From Whitmania pigra (taxonomy: Eukaryota > Annelida > Clitellata > Hirudinida > Haemopidae): 64,000 nucleotides of DNA. Both the position numbers and the translations under genes were made by a program. Within the stretch, counting starts at the first letter, position 1. Every line of letters begins with the position of its first letter. The stretch is taken from NCBI GenBank assembly GCA_021613335.1, contig JAJTWR010000323.1, positions 375,001-439,000 of the forward strand. The letters are read 5' to 3'. A model generated the notes under the pieces. It was not told the DNA's origin. It made no database searches and saw only the letters and a program-made list of their open reading frames with translations. Below, one piece after another: positions 19,700 to 32,698 of the stretch.

Positions 19700-20006
19700 T
19701 ATTTTTTAAGTAATCATCGAAGTCTTTATCGTTGATGGAGTTGAGAAACTTGTTCAAGGAACAAACAGTGACATCTGGAAACACAATTCTTTCCTTATTG
19801 TCTTCTCCGAATTTCGTCGTAACCGGCCAGTTGAAAAACTTTTTAAAGAGAGTTACGAACAGATAAACTAACACGGCAGTACAGGCCAAGACGGCTATCA
19901 TCCATACGAACTTCAGAAACTTGTCTTTCGATTTTATTATCCTTGAAATGCCACAAAATGAAGTAGTTTTTCAAAAATTTTTTAGTTCTTGTTTTAAGAG
20001 CGACAT
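19700..20006 (-). pseudogene. DEG/ENaC channel fragment, copy 6
   Basis: Only the N-terminal 100 or so codons remain: start ATG at 20006, TM1, FPDVTVC. Codon 12 is a stop (TTT TGA where the others encode FGET), and the RG motif reads CG. Homology ends near DDYLKN, after which the frame runs into unrelated sequence and a stop. No other channel exons were seen to the left before copy 5. A dead end-of-array copy. Confidence 0.85.
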
Positions 20007-21043
20007 AACTATTTCAGATACTGTATTGTCTTTTAATCTTTTAAACGCGATTAAACAATATGTTAAAACTTATGTTTGCACAATATGTTTTAGTCAGTCC
20101 CATCCTGCATCTCGAAACATACTTATAATGCGATCGTTTTGAAACTATTGTTGGTGTTACCTAATTAGGGCACTTGATCTCATCTGGCGGTGTCACCGAT
20201 ATTAAAAGTCGATACATTGGTTGCTTGATGCACTGGATACATTAAATTTATCTTTGAGTTATTTCAATATTCTATCGATCTAAAGATATAACAGTTGGAT
20301 AAAGTGTATCGAGCAAATAATCTGAATAAATGATGAGTTACAAGTTCCATCTAGTGAATATTTTTTATAAAATTTATTAATCGTCAAAATGGAAAAAAAA
20401 CAAAGCGAACAAAAAACCAACAGGCGGATTAATAAAGAACTCATGATTCTGCCTCATTGAAGCACACACTTTCGCTAGCAAGCTGACCCAGAAATATCAA
20501 TTAATTGAAAGAACAATAATAAACCTGTCGAATAATTAATTAATCGAGAATACCACGAACTAAGTACAATTTAAAGAACAATTTAAATAATAAATATAAT
20601 AGTGTGAATGGTCCAGTCTGAATGTGATATTTGATATAGATGAGGGAATGGTGCTTTGGTATGAAGGTTTGGTGTAGTTGATACTTTCAGGCATAGACCT
20701 AAACATTTATCTGGAAGAGAATTCTTATTGTAAGAAAACGCAAAAATAAAAATAAAAGGAAGCGTAGTACTTTTCGCAAATGCCGACTGACGATCTTAAT
20801 CGGGGCTTATTACTGTTTTGTCTAAATATTTTTTGTTTTGAACAATAAACTTGTAAATATTTATAAAATAAACATTCAATAAAATGTATTAATAAATTTT
20901 ATTCAGACTCTTTGTATTCCTGCTGCTTTGTAAATTTTAGTTCCATTCGTTATGCGCTTTGCCAATTGCTGGTAGTTCATTGCCTTTCAGCTCCAGGTGA
21001 TAACGTAAAATTAATTAAATAGTGCACTTTCTCGTTAATATAA
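20007..21043. other. Spacer between channel array and Rae1
   Basis: AT-rich. Near 20.27-20.35 kb it keeps a diverged piece of the channel 5' flank (AATAATCTGAATAAATGATG). The Rae1 5' UTR is probably in the last 100 bases; a CCTTTCAG acceptor-like site lies near 20.99 kb. No other gene was seen. Confidence 0.45.
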
Positions 21044-22143
21044 ATGTTTGGAACTTCACTCACTGCGATAAATATGTTTGGTTCAAGTTCTCCATCTTCA
21101 AACCCAATGAAAGACCTTGAGGTTCCTTCACCTCCAGATGACAGTATTAGCTCAATGGCATTTAGTCCGGGCTCCTTGCCCAATACATTTCTTGCTGCTG
21201 GAAGCTGGGACAACAGCGTTAGATGCTGGGAAATTCAACAGAATGGTATAGTTGCACCTAAATCATGGCAGTCTCATGCAGGCCCGGTCTTGGATGTTAA
21301 TTGGAATGACGATGGAACAAAGATATTTTCTGCTTCTACTGATAAGTCGGCTAACATGTGGGATCTAATTGCCAACAAGTCCATTCGAGTAGCTCAGCAC
21401 GAAGCTCCAGTCAAAACAGTTCATTGGATCAAGGGGCATCTTATACTTGTCTGATGACTGGCAGTTGGGATAAAACTTTGAAGTTCTGGGACTTGAGAGC
21501 ACCCAACCCAATTTTAACTTTACAACTTCCAGAAAGGGTTTATCCAATGGCGGTCGTTTGTACTGCAGGTAGGGAGGTGATTATTTATCAATTGGACAAC
21601 CAACATATACAGGAATATAAGAGAATGGAATCTCCTCTGAAGTACCAGCATAGATGTGTACGTATCTTTACTGAACGCAAAACTTGCACAGCTGCCATTT
21701 TTGGCAACAATCCTGCCCTACCAGTAGGTTTTGCACTGGGAAGTATTGAGGACAGAACAGCAATACAGTATGTGAATGCTGCTAAGCCAACGGACAATTT
21801 CACATTTAAATGTCATCGTTCTAGAGGCAATTGGAACGAAGAAGATATTTATGCAGTTAACTCAATAGCATTTCATCCAGTGCATGGAACATTTGCTACT
21901 GCTGGGTCTGATGGTCGTTTTTGCTTCTGGGATAAAGATGTCCGTACTAAACTGAAGACTTCTGAATCTCTTGACCAGCCAATTACTAGTTGTTCTTTTA
22001 ATGCTCAAGGGAATATTTTTGCTTATTCTTCTAGTTATGATTGGTCAAAGGGACCTCAAGTATATGACCCAACAAAGATGAAGCCACATATTTTTTTGAG
22101 ATCCTGTTTTGTAGACTTAACACCAACACCTAAGAAGCCTTAG
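21044..22143 (+). CDS. RAE1: Rae1-like mRNA export factor (WD40), one frameshift
   Basis: Homologue of Rae1/Gle2, the WD40 beta-propeller that binds Nup98 at the nuclear pore and acts in mRNA export and spindle assembly. Recognisable along its length: [15 protein letters not shown] near the N-terminus, [20 protein letters not shown], then [73 protein letters not shown], and SSYDWSKG near the end. Single exon. The frame breaks at about 21434 in a GGGG run: HWIK, then a shift of one base, then SYTCLMTG. Frame 1 stops at 21454. The repaired length would be about 366 residues, close to the usual 368. Between LQLPER and YPMAVV about six residues seem missing. It is either a recent retro-derived or decaying copy, or a working gene with a sequencing error at the G run. 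Confidence 0.85.
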
Positions 22144-23757
22144 TTTGTAACTTAGTTGTTGACTATTGCTAAGTTTTGTTTTGATTTAATAAATATAACA
22201 AATTATAACAAATACACGTTTATAATAATAGTTTAGTTTTCTTGATTTAGTTTGGATTATATTAAATAATAAATTACAATATGTCTATTAACATTATGTT
22301 ACATATAAATACATTCAATTATATTAATTTAGTCTGCACACTCTTAAAAAATAGAAATTTGACTGGATAAAAGGGAAAATATTTAATTAAAATATACACT
22401 TAAAACCTGTTGCAAACAATTGCAAAATGTAAATCCTGTGAAGACGAAAACTGAATCAACGAGGTAAATGTGAATTTTATGACAATTTAAAATAAAACAT
22501 ATTATTATTTGGTTCTTACAGTGCTTCTTACAGTACTTGTGATGTGTTAATGGGGATAAGTCTGTTAGCGGGACATCGCGTTTCTTTAAGACTGACCCTT
22601 GAATCATTTTATTTGGTTTCCTGCGTTTTACAACTTTCACATAATATATATATTAATATTAATATTTGAAGTATTACAATATTATAATTAGAACCTATAG
22701 ATTAAATACAAATTGTAAATTTCTTTGGTGCATGTTATGGATGTGCTTGGCTGAATGAAATTGCTCAAAAAAATTATTATTACAAAGTTTGACCAAATGC
22801 CATTACAATGGGATTAATCTGTTCTAAAAATTTTAGATTGAAAATTGTACATTGATAGATTCATACTATTAGTCCTACTCCTACGTCTAGCAATGCCTTG
22901 CAATCGTTCACTTTCAATTGTAACATTCATTGCTACGACTTCTGATTTTCTTAAAAATTCTCCTCACATAGTTTAGCAAAAGCAGTTCTATCAATTTAAT
23001 ATGTATTTACTCGATTAAAATCCTTTGCATAACTAAGGTGATTTGGACTTTCTACTAATCGATAAAATCAAAAAGTGGATAATATGCACTAAACAATTCT
23101 TCTTAAAGTTATCCACTGGTTTAATTTTTTTTTAGGAAGGGAATAACGCAAGATCTTCATAACTTGGTCATGGGTACGAGTATTGGCCGAGACCCAATTC
23201 CGAAACGTGATGCCATTCAAGTCTCTATTGTCATGTCAGAACGGCAAGAACACAAAGCCCATAAATCTCAGCACTGAGTTGCTCGACATTCAAACATCTC
23301 GATGTCATCAGGTCTAAAAAAAAAAAAATAATAAAAATTGAAACTTTGCAAAAAGTCTGAATGTCATTTGGTGCACTCGTAAAAAAACTCTCATTGGATT
23401 TGTTGTTCTACAGATGAATTTCTCTTCAAAAACAGACTTTGGAAATGGCCTAACGGTCAATAATGCTTTGTGAATGTTTTTAAACTGAATGAATTGCAAC
23501 TCCCAGTATTTATTTGAACAGAATCTTGCAGGCGTGAAATTCAAATGTGACACTGTAAACTACCAACTTCAGACAATTCAAAAGCGATTCAGTACATCAT
23601 TAATAGAATGGGCGGAAATTAACAATTGAATCATTACTTAAAGTTTCTTTGACAGAAATTGTTGAAAAATGTTATTGCCGTGAACATGGCAGACCGGGTA
23701 ATAAGTATAAGAGGAGTTTCACATAGTCTCACGACACAGGTGATGATGTTTGTAGAT
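22144..23757. other. Rae1 3' flank and spacer before lectin array
   Basis: AATAAA-like signals occur just after the Rae1 stop (about 22.18-22.20 kb). The rest is AT-rich. Short minus-strand ORFs near 22.38-22.64 and 23.31-23.55 kb show no family features. The upstream part of L0 begins near 23.74 kb, after a possible CGACACAG acceptor. Confidence 0.4.
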
Positions 23758-26235
23758 ATGCAAATCCCGACTCGCACAGGATTTATTTTGTTGCTCCTCT
23801 GCAGAATAAATGGCCAGCCGATAAGCTTTTGTGAGGAACAGTTTTGCTACAACAGCGATGGACTTTTGAAAAATATTTCCAAATTAGAAGATGCTCAGGA
23901 TTACTGCTACAAGAACGACAGCTGGTTGCTTGAAATTTACGATTCCAAGCAGCTTAATAGCATTTCCACAAATATTACAGGCAGGGGACCGACTTTGTTG
24001 AACACCATTGGCAAAGTTGCTTATGGATGGACGAGCATATTTGATGACCCATTAACAAGTAAAATTAATCAATTATACAACATTAATATGCAGGAAAAAT
24101 TTACGCTCCGCATTTTTATCAAAACTTAATGCAATGAAATCATTTTCATGATTTAAAAATTTAATTTAAAAAAATAAAGATATCAATGTCGATGAAAGCC
24201 GAGGCCAGGATTTTCTATATTTAAATGTGACTGGAGGACAATTATATTTTCAAGGAGCAGACAAATTATACGCTGGACCAGCTGTTTGCCGAGTGCCAGG
24301 TTAATAAATTTAGATAATTAATTTTAAAGAAGAATTTGGTGTCTTTAATGTCTCCGAGCTTGTGACGAAAGTTTTAGATTTTGTTTAATAATTCAAAATG
24401 TTTGCAAGATTTGGTAAAACTTTTTTATAACAGCGTCAGAAGTAAACTGAACGAATTTTAATTAAACGTGCCAGTGATACAACTGCGAATATAAATGAAA
24501 TTTAATTTTAAACATTATTTGAAATTATTTTTATTTGCACATCGTTTTATCTAGGCAATTGTTCCAATGGATATTGCTATGAGGTTATAAGCACCCCATA
24601 CAGTTGGTTTAGAAGTGAAGTTTATTGCTATACAAACGGGTCGGCAGTGATCGGTGGCTATGGTCATCTGGCAACTTTTCAAGGAATGACTTTCGATGAA
24701 ATTGCCAATTTAAGCTTTGTCAATTTGTTGCGGGAAAATAGAAGATACTGGGTCGGTTATTCGAAACTAGTTTACAAGTGGTTACATTCAAGTATGTTTA
24801 TTTAATGTTACCTGTAATTAGTAAAAATCAGAAAAATTTAATTAATTAAAAATGAATTGACTATTATTAATTTAACAATTAAGAATTTAGAAACAAATTC
24901 TGTAACATGTTTACGCAGACACCAGAGCTTACTTAGCCTACTTTGGTCAAAATCGTTCAATTTTGACAACATCGAGTCCAAACGAATCTTATTTCGTTTA
25001 CATGGAAAAAAAGATTCCAATTTTAACCTTAGAATGGTACGAAAAACCTCTTGGAAATCAAAGCTTTCTGCTTATTTGCATGAAAGGTAAACTAAGAATG
25101 TCAGTTTATGATAGAATCTTTAAGTTTTATTCATAATTTAATTATTTAGATATTATAATTATTAAATTTCCTAGATTTGTCTTGATATGTAATATAGCTA
25201 AGTAGTTAAATACGCCGATTAAGATGAATGTTTGAGATAGACTTTAGTTTATAATGTCGAACCATAACTTCATTTTTAATTTGCATACTGAATTTGCTAA
25301 AGTTTTTCGATATAGATTAAAAATAACGCACATTGCTTTCTCTTCAGGCATCACAACTTCCACAAAACTAACCAGTGCCTTGACGACACTCACAACAGGT
25401 ATAGGAATGTTTTTCATGTTTAACCTTTTATATGTAGTCAGACATATTCGTAAATAGAGACTTATTTTTCAAGAAGGACCAACTCTTTTGCCATTTACGT
25501 GACATTTGAAACAATGAATAACTCGATAATGAATCACCATTTATGAAATGTTTTAAAACAATTAAGGTATTTTAACTTGTGTATAATAATAATGTACTTA
25601 ATATACCTTGTATATTTATATCAATGCAGGCCTTACATTTATATCGACAGCAGGCCTTACAACTATCTTGTCACAAACATCGACGGATGGTATTCAAAGA
25701 ACTTTGGCATGTAATAAATAAAACTAATATTTTAACAATAAAACTAGAAACATTAAGTCTTTTATTAAATAATTTATTAATTATCAAAAGTTAAATAATA
25801 ATTTATTATTGACGAAAAAATTATTCTGATTACTAAATTAGTAACATCAGCCCTAACAACTGCAACAACAACAACAACAACAACAAATCACACAACTGCA
25901 CAGATTGTGACTGTAAACAATTCTAAAGGTTTGAATTCATCTGAAATTGAAAATTATGATTTAAAAATTTATATATTTTTCAGAATCAGCAGTTTTACTC
26001 TCGCTACTTTTACCAATCTTCCTGTGGCTTGTCTTTTCCATCTGTTTCGTCTGCTTCATTTTACCTTTTTGCCTGAAAAGGTAAGTAGATTTTGATCATT
26101 TGATCTGCCCTTAGATACCCCAACTATTTCTCCATATTTCTATCTCATTACTAAGTTACTAATGATCATATTATCAATATCATTTGTGCTATCTTCTCCA
26201 GAAATCCCAGGAAAAGATCACTTAATACTTTCTGA
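23758..26235 (+). CDS. L0: double C-type-lectin-like receptor, divergent founder
   Basis: Nine-exon model: 23758-24058, 24180-24299, 24555-24791, 24919-25086, 25348-25398, 25630-25689, 25842-25928, 25984-26080, 26202-26235; 384 residues. Signal peptide (ILLLLC), lectin-like domain 1 (exons 1-2), lectin-like domain 2 (exons 3-4: YSWFRSEVYCY, YGHLATF, YWVGYSKLVYKW), a Thr-rich stalk of three small exons including a run of ACA codons, one TM (LLSLLLPIFLWLVFSI) and a basic tail KRNPRKRSLNTF. All joins keep frame. Every ectodomain intron is phase 1. The exon 2 acceptor (AAATAAAG) is weak. In-frame ATGs at 23743 and 23746 could be the true start; I chose the one aligned with the paralogues. It probably binds ligand outside the cell, but no EPN/QPD/WND calcium-sugar motif was seen. 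Confidence 0.8.
25842..25928 (+). repeat. Thr-repeat stalk exon of L0
   Basis: Exon 7 of L0 contains a near-pure run of ACA codons (about 25861-25886) encoding consecutive Thr, a likely O-glycosylated stalk. A triplet microsatellite in coding sequence can change length without breaking the frame. The other array members lack this exon. Confidence 0.6.
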
Positions 26236-29119
26236 TTTGTTGACAGAATGGATTCACATGCAAACGATTCAACCGTGTGCTTTTTCAAAATTCCCTCGGT
26301 CATTTTTGTATCTTTCTTCATAATCTTTGAATCTACTTAATATTTAAACATATTATTACATAACCAAATGTACAAAATTAAAATAATTCAATTGGAACAT
26401 CCATTCGGGCTGTCCTTTTTTTTTTTTTTTTACAAAACATTCGATGTAATTATGTAATTAGTTGTAATTGTATTCACTTTGTTTTCTTGTTCAATAAAAA
26501 ATAAATAAATAAAAGTGTTCCGTATTAACCAAAAAACAAAGAACTTTTAGGAGTCTCTTCATGATTGATTTCCTATGCATTAATAATCAATAATAATATT
26601 AAATATTATTAGTGTCGTTGGTATTATTATATAAGTAATATTATCAATTAGACTGTTAAAATATTTGCTTCACTCTCCAAGTTGATTTATTAAAACAAAT
26701 TGGTTTTTAATTTAAAAAAAAAGGAATTTAAAATGGAAAAGTATTTTTATATCAAACCAAGTGATCCATCACGAGTTGACTGTCTTAAAAAACTGGTTCA
26801 TGTTTATAAAAATTAGAAAATAATTAGATTAAATCAAGTGAAACTACATTAATTTATTAATAAATCACAGTAACGTGACTTGTTGCCAGTTAATCATATT
26901 TATTGGTATCAGAGGCATTCAATAAATATTATGGTTTTAAAGCTTGCATTGTCTTTGGAGTCTTTGAATAACTTCGTAAATATAATCTTACTGTAATGTT
27001 TAATTGTTTAAAACTAAAATTACGAATATTTCAGTGTTTTTTTCCTTTCACATTGAATAAATTCGTCTTTGTAAGCTATCTCACCCACGGCAACCGTGGA
27101 ATAAACAAATACTACTACCATAAAAACTCTTGTTCTGAACATTGCAGCAAAGCTTATCATCCTACATAAGCGGAATTTATATGGTAATTTTTACTTAATA
27201 TAATAGTTAACTTACTTAGCTTATTAAATTCGATAAAAGTAAGATCAATGAAATTAGTTTTAAATTCAGACTAAAAAGCTAAAATTAGCAATTTTAAGAA
27301 ACTCATCTTTTCGCTAGAAATTTGCAACTATTCAAACAATTCTTTAAATAATAAAGTTAATAATTTATGACATTGCAATGCTTATCCACGAAACACCCCA
27401 GCATTCTAAGAACACTTTATTTCATAAATCTTGCACAACCTAGTTATATGATGTCAGTAAAAAATAAAGGACAAAAGATGTTGTAGCATTCACAATTTTG
27501 TAAAAAAATCTAGGTCTTATTCCATTCATTTTAGTTAATACTTAATAATCATTGTTGATAAAAATATTTAATTTAAATTAAAAAAAATCAAAGCCATTTG
27601 TCTTTTAGTTTAGGGGTGTGTAAACTATATCCTCACAAACATTAATTCAATAAATAAGGAATGAAAACTGCAAAGTTCCGGAAAGTTAACAAAAACTGTC
27701 TTCTAGAAGTTTACGAGATGTTGATTAACCTAATAATATGTTGTGTTGTTGATCAGCTTTACTAAAAAAAAAAAAACCTAATAACTCGTCTCGGTCATTT
27801 GACGTCTCAATCGCGAGAGTTGACATCTGAACTATAGAATGTCAGATGATCGGATAATGCTATAATAGATTGATAGACAGAAGGTGTATGTATGAATGAA
27901 TGAACGTTACATGCGACTGACGTGATTGATTGTCTTCAAATCAGCTTACAAAGGTAGGGAGAGACCGACTACTGGGGCGGCAATACAGTCGTAGTGCGTC
28001 TTGGATGTTATGTAAATGGTGGATAGAGTGCAAAGTGACTTCACCTTTTACTCGGATCTAGAAGCCATTTCCATCTTCGTTTCGGACATCACATCCTCCA
28101 CAAACTGTCTTGATAACATTCACGACAGGAAAACGTCAATGAATTAAATCTTTTTTCACTTTTAACCTGTGCAACTCTTTTGCATGCAGTCAGACATATT
28201 GTCTTAGTAGAAAGTTATTTTTAAAAAGCGCCAACTCTTTTGCTGTGAATAGAAGCTTATATTTGCCATTCATTCTCATCACGGTTGCAATTTTTAAAAT
28301 GTAATAAAGCTTTGTGAATGAAACATTTTAAATAGAATCATTTAAAGTATATTCATATTCGACGCAGCAGTAACAACTGCAAGTCTTACGATTATCTTGC
28401 CAAACAGTTCTTCTATCTTATTGCCCTACCTCACATACTTTATTAACAATTTTGAATTATTATTACGGAAATTAATTTCACTATGTTCGATATCTACTAA
28501 ATGAGGCATCAATAATTTTTAATGTTACAATCAGCCTTTAGAAAATAAATTGGCAAAGTTTGCGTTTCCTTTCCTCAGCCAGTTCATCCTGACTGTCCGA
28601 ATATAGAAGTACGTGTATATCTTTTTATATGTACATTTACGTATACATATTCAGTGTGTTTGCATTAATTAATTTAAAAAGTAACAAATGACTTAATTTT
28701 TTATTAAGTGCCCCTTACGTATTCTGAGAAGTTTTGATTTTATTGGTTTGATTGCCACATATGATACAACTGAAAAAAGATATTTTTGAACTTATGACAT
28801 GAAAATCTTTAGCTTAAGTTTCGTTTGCAAATTTATTAAGCAGAAAAGTTACTTCGACAATTTTAGGAATTACATTGTATCAAATTACATTAACAGAACA
28901 AATAGATCAACAAAATTTTTTTAAGTTGTTAATAATTAATTCGTAGAAATTTTGAAACTTAGTACATTTGATTTCTTTCGGCATCACTATCCGTTATGTG
29001 TCAGTATTTTAAGAGATCACTAGTTTCTATTTAATAATAACAAAATTAATAATTGAACTATATCATTTAAAAATATTGGAAAATAATAATTGTAACAATC
29101 CTAAAATGTCCGAAAGTAG
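26236..29119. other. Spacer L0 to L1
   Basis: About 2.9 kb, AT-rich, no gene. It includes a poly-T run near 26.42 kb. From about 27.1 kb it matches the intergenic module repeated before the other loci. The most conserved part, about 27.78-28.26 kb, has copies near 34.88-35.34, 39.98-40.40, 49.66-50.09, 55.39-55.86 and 58.21-58.44 kb. No long ORF in this module is shared between copies. Confidence 0.5.
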
Positions 29120-29300
29120 CAGCCCATAACAGGGCGTTGAAAGGGCGTCTAATTGGCGTTAAAAAATTGTTAGATTAATAGTGGACGGAGTCAAGTTTTT
29201 TACAAAAGCTAGCTGACTATTCAAATGTAAGCGAGATTTTTAAGAAGCACAGTGAATATAAAATACAAGTTTAAGTTGGATAATCACTTCAATCCGACAG
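29120..29300 (+). promoter_or_regulatory. L1 promoter and 5' leader
   Basis: Conserved block before array genes: GGGCGTTGAAAGGGCGTC, then CTGACTATTCAAATGTAAGC, then TATAAAA at 29257-29263. The leader runs to about 29300. Where L4 has a donor (GACAG|GTAAC), L1 reads GACAG|ATAAC, so the usual 5'-UTR donor appears lost. If unspliced, an upstream in-frame ATG could lengthen the N-terminus. Confidence 0.65.
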
Positions 29301-29416
29301 ATAACAACTGAAGTAACAAAATAAGGACTTTTAAGTGAATCAAATGTCTTTTTTTAAGTAATTAATTGAAACTGATGCAATTTATTTTTAAAATTAGGTA
29401 TATCAAAATTAAAAAT

Positions 29417-32094
29417 ATGCAATCTCACATGAGCATTGGGTTCATTTTTCTTGTTATCGGCGGTTTACTTGGGCAAGAATTCTGCGATAATCAATACTGC
29501 TACATAACTGATGGAGAACTGAAATCTATCACCAGTTTGAAAGATGCTCAAAACATTTGCACCAACAACGACAGTTCAAGCTGGTTGCTGGAAATATATG
29601 GCTCAGTCAGTTATCTTAAACTATTTACACACGGATTCACAAACCCTATTTTATGCAACACATTAGGCAGTGTCGCTATCACATGGAATAGCGTTACTAA
29701 CGGCCCATTACCAAGTGAGAATAAAGTGCTTTTACAAAAATTTTTTGATTGTTGTTGATATTTTATATAAATGTAATTATAAATTGATAAATTAATTTTC
29801 CAAAAATAGCTGGCGTAACAGTCGATGAAACCGCTGGCAAAGATTTTCTTTTTTTACGCGTTGTCGGAGGGCAACTAAGTTTCTTCGGCGGTGACAAAAA
29901 CATGCAAGGCAAATACATTTGCCGTTTTCCAGGTGAATATTTAAGCAACATTTCCAATACTTTAGCAAACCGATGATTGATGCCATAACATTAGCTATCA
30001 TTATAAAACCATTAACGTTGGTGTAATGCTGCTTTATTAAATCTTAATTAAACAAACCAATTTGTGGTTACTTTTAGTCATCCATTTTCAATAAAACATA
30101 ATCACAGATTGTACAACTTCACAGTTTGTTAGTTAATAAATAATGATTCACCTTTCAAACTAACTGCTTAAACGGTGTTTCAGGCAACTGCACCGGAGGA
30201 TATTGCTACAGCATATATAAATTGACTTTTAGCTGGTTTAGAAGTGAATCTTACTGCTACACAAATCAATTTGGTGTGGACAAGGACTACGGTCACTTGG
30301 CAACCTTTGATGGAATGACATACGACGAAATTTCGAACCTGAGTTTTGTTAGCCAGTTGACATCGAATACACCATATTGGATCGGATATTCAAAACTTAT
30401 TTACACATGGCAACATTCAAGTCGGTATTTAAAATATAATTTAATAAAAACAAAGTCTTGACAATATTTAAACAAAATAATAATTAAATTAAATTTTAAA
30501 CTTCTCCACAGATAACAGGAGTTTTATGTTAGTTTTTGACGCTCCAGATCCACTTACCACTGCTTCGTTTAGTGGAACTGTACAGCCCATGTACTATGTT
30601 TACCTTGATGTCGCTGTACAGGCTAATAAAGAAAGGGTTACGGGCAATGATCAATTTCAAATTATTTGCATGAGAGGTAATCACATTTAATATATGGTTC
30701 GTATACTCAGTATGGAATTAAAGAGTAAGTTATTCTTATTCTTACAATGTGGTTAAATGCTACTTTTCTAATCAGCTAATTCGAAGGACAAATTTTTCCA
30801 ACAAAAGGTTTCCAACTTTAGCTGATTCATATTTGCTTAAATGGAAGTGTAAATGAAATTTTGCATCTAACCACACAATCTAAAATTAAAGGCACTATTT
30901 TTTCTATAAGTTGTTTATTTTTAGTGTTTTTTCTTTCAATTTGAATAAAATATAAATATTTTTTAGATAACTTACCCACGACAACCGTGAAACAGACAAG
31001 TACCATTACCTCTTCAGGTATCCACAAATTGCTTTTTTTCAAATTTTTAATAATGAAAAGTTGTTGTTTGTCATCTTATTAATGTTATCCGAGTAAATAG
31101 CTTTATAATTTATTAACCCCTTCCTGCTTTCACATGAATCTTGTCGTAGGCTTGTTCTTGATTTTCAAATGTTAAGTAATGAAGAGTTGTCATTCTATTT
31201 ATTGCTGATTTTAATAATAAAATTATTATATTTCAGTCTCCTGCCCTTAAGTTATTCAGATTTTTTAAAAGTTGCAGCCAAAGATATCAGTTTAATTAAA
31301 ATTAACAAATATAACGAGTTTTCCACATATGTGCAAGTAAAAACATTACGTCATTAATATGGCGAATTATTTATTTTCGTTTGTGCTTTCATTTGGATTA
31401 AATTTGTATTTTTAAATTGTCACAGCAACTACAGGGCAAACAAGTGTCACCGTTACTCCAGTTTCAGGTACCTTGACCGTGATTTTTAAATTTTCAAATG
31501 GTGCAAATTCAAAAGGTGTTCCATTCTAAACGATGCGCGCAATTTTTTAGAATTACAAAATTAATTAAAAATCAAGATTATTATACCTTTAGTAGTTCAA
31601 TTCATAGTCTTCAAAATTAATTGATTGATAATGTGTCACTTGCATAAAATTAGAAAAGTAAAATAGGTTTAATGCAAAATATGCCTCCCTAAAGTGAATC
31701 CCAAATCCAATGACGGAAGGTTTCACAACATCATAAGAATCAAAAGACTTTAATTGAATATTTAAATTTATACTTGTGTTTAAGAAATATTTAAGTTGGA
31801 ATTTTATTTAAATTTTTCAGAATCTACCATAATACTTTTATTAGTTCTGCCAATCCTGTTGTGGCTGGTGTTTTCCATCAGTTTTATATGGTGCATTTTA
31901 CCTGTTTGTGTGAACAGGTAAACATATTTTAAATAAAAAATTAATAAATAGTTGTTTAATAATATTAATAAAATTTCTTTATTAAATAGTTTCTATAAAA
32001 AATTTATTTGTAAATTTCTATCATAAAGAATAAATATCACAATAACTTTTTTAATTTTTCCAGAAATACAAGAAAAGAAGCAACCAATTCTTGA
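29417..32094 (+). CDS. L1: double C-type-lectin-like receptor, intact
   Basis: Eight exons: 29417-29714, 29810-29932, 30184-30420, 30512-30676, 30967-31017, 31426-31467, 31821-31917, 32064-32094; 347 residues. Signal peptide about 1-19 (GFIFLVIGGLLG). Lectin-like domain 1 is about 22-140 (DAQNIC, SSWLLEIYG, KYICRF). Domain 2 is about 141-275 (SWFRSESYC, YGHLATFDGM, YWIGYSKLIYTW, QIICM). The stalk is about 276-305 (TTTVKQTSTITSS), TM about 308-332, and the tail is NRNTRKEATNS. GT-AG joins keep frame throughout. No charged residue lies in the TM and no ITIM or ITAM in the tail. Divergent C-type lectin fold without a visible Ca2+/sugar triplet; cell-surface recognition is inferred. Confidence 0.85.
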
Positions 32095-32419
32095 ATAGAT
32101 CTTCTTTAATTAGATATTGTGTAATGATCGAATGTGACGATTGATGTGACAATTACATTGTTGTTTCTGTAACGTTATGCAAAAAACATTCATATCAATA
32201 CCATAATGCATAGTATTATATTACAAACCTATGTAGGATTTTGTTCTGAACATCAAATGATTACACTTTAACATTTTGACTGTTTTTAATTAAATAGTTA
32301 GGACAATTTGTTTATGAAATAAGAAAGTAAACAGGAAAAAATTACATTAGTCGATATAATTGTTATTATGTATTTTTAGAAATGTGTCGTGCCGAAAAAT
32401 ATTGAAAGAAAATGTCAGA

Positions 32420-32585
32420 TAGTAGCAGTCCATAACAAGGCGTTGAAAGATTGTTAGATTAACAGCGGACGGAGTCAAGTTTTATGCCTAAAGTTAGCTA
32501 ACTATTCAAATGTAAGCGAGATTGTCAAGAGGCACAGTGAATATAAAATAAAAGTTTAAGTTGGACAATCACTTCAATCCGTTAA
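32420..32585 (+). promoter_or_regulatory. L2 promoter and leader
   Basis: Same conserved block as before L1, with TATAAAA at 32542-32548. The donor region reads CCGTTAAGG instead of CCGGTAAGT, so splicing of the leader may be shifted or weak. Confidence 0.6.
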
Positions 32586-32698
32586 GGAACAACTGAATGC
32601 AAGATAACGACTTTTAAGTAAATAAAATGTCTTTTTAAAGTAATTAATTGAAACTGATGCAATTTATTTTTAATATTAGGTTTATCAAAATTAAAGAT

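Noticed and set aside
22383..22640. 85-residue minus-strand ORF after Rae1
   Set aside because: No family signal, no copy elsewhere, AT-rich chance ORF.
27880..27906. GAATGAATGAAT run as a separate microsatellite locus
   Set aside because: Very short, and part of the repeated intergenic module.
29366..29416. N-terminal extension of lectin ORFs (MKLMQFIF...)
   Set aside because: It starts at TTG and runs through an intron with a conserved acceptor; the ATG after the acceptor is preferred. The in-frame ATG is kept only as a finding for L1.
31230..31357. Extra exon after TATATTTCAG in L1 (and near 37.52, 43.21 and 52.87 kb)
   Set aside because: Acceptor-like, but no conserved open frame or matching donor in the intact genes.
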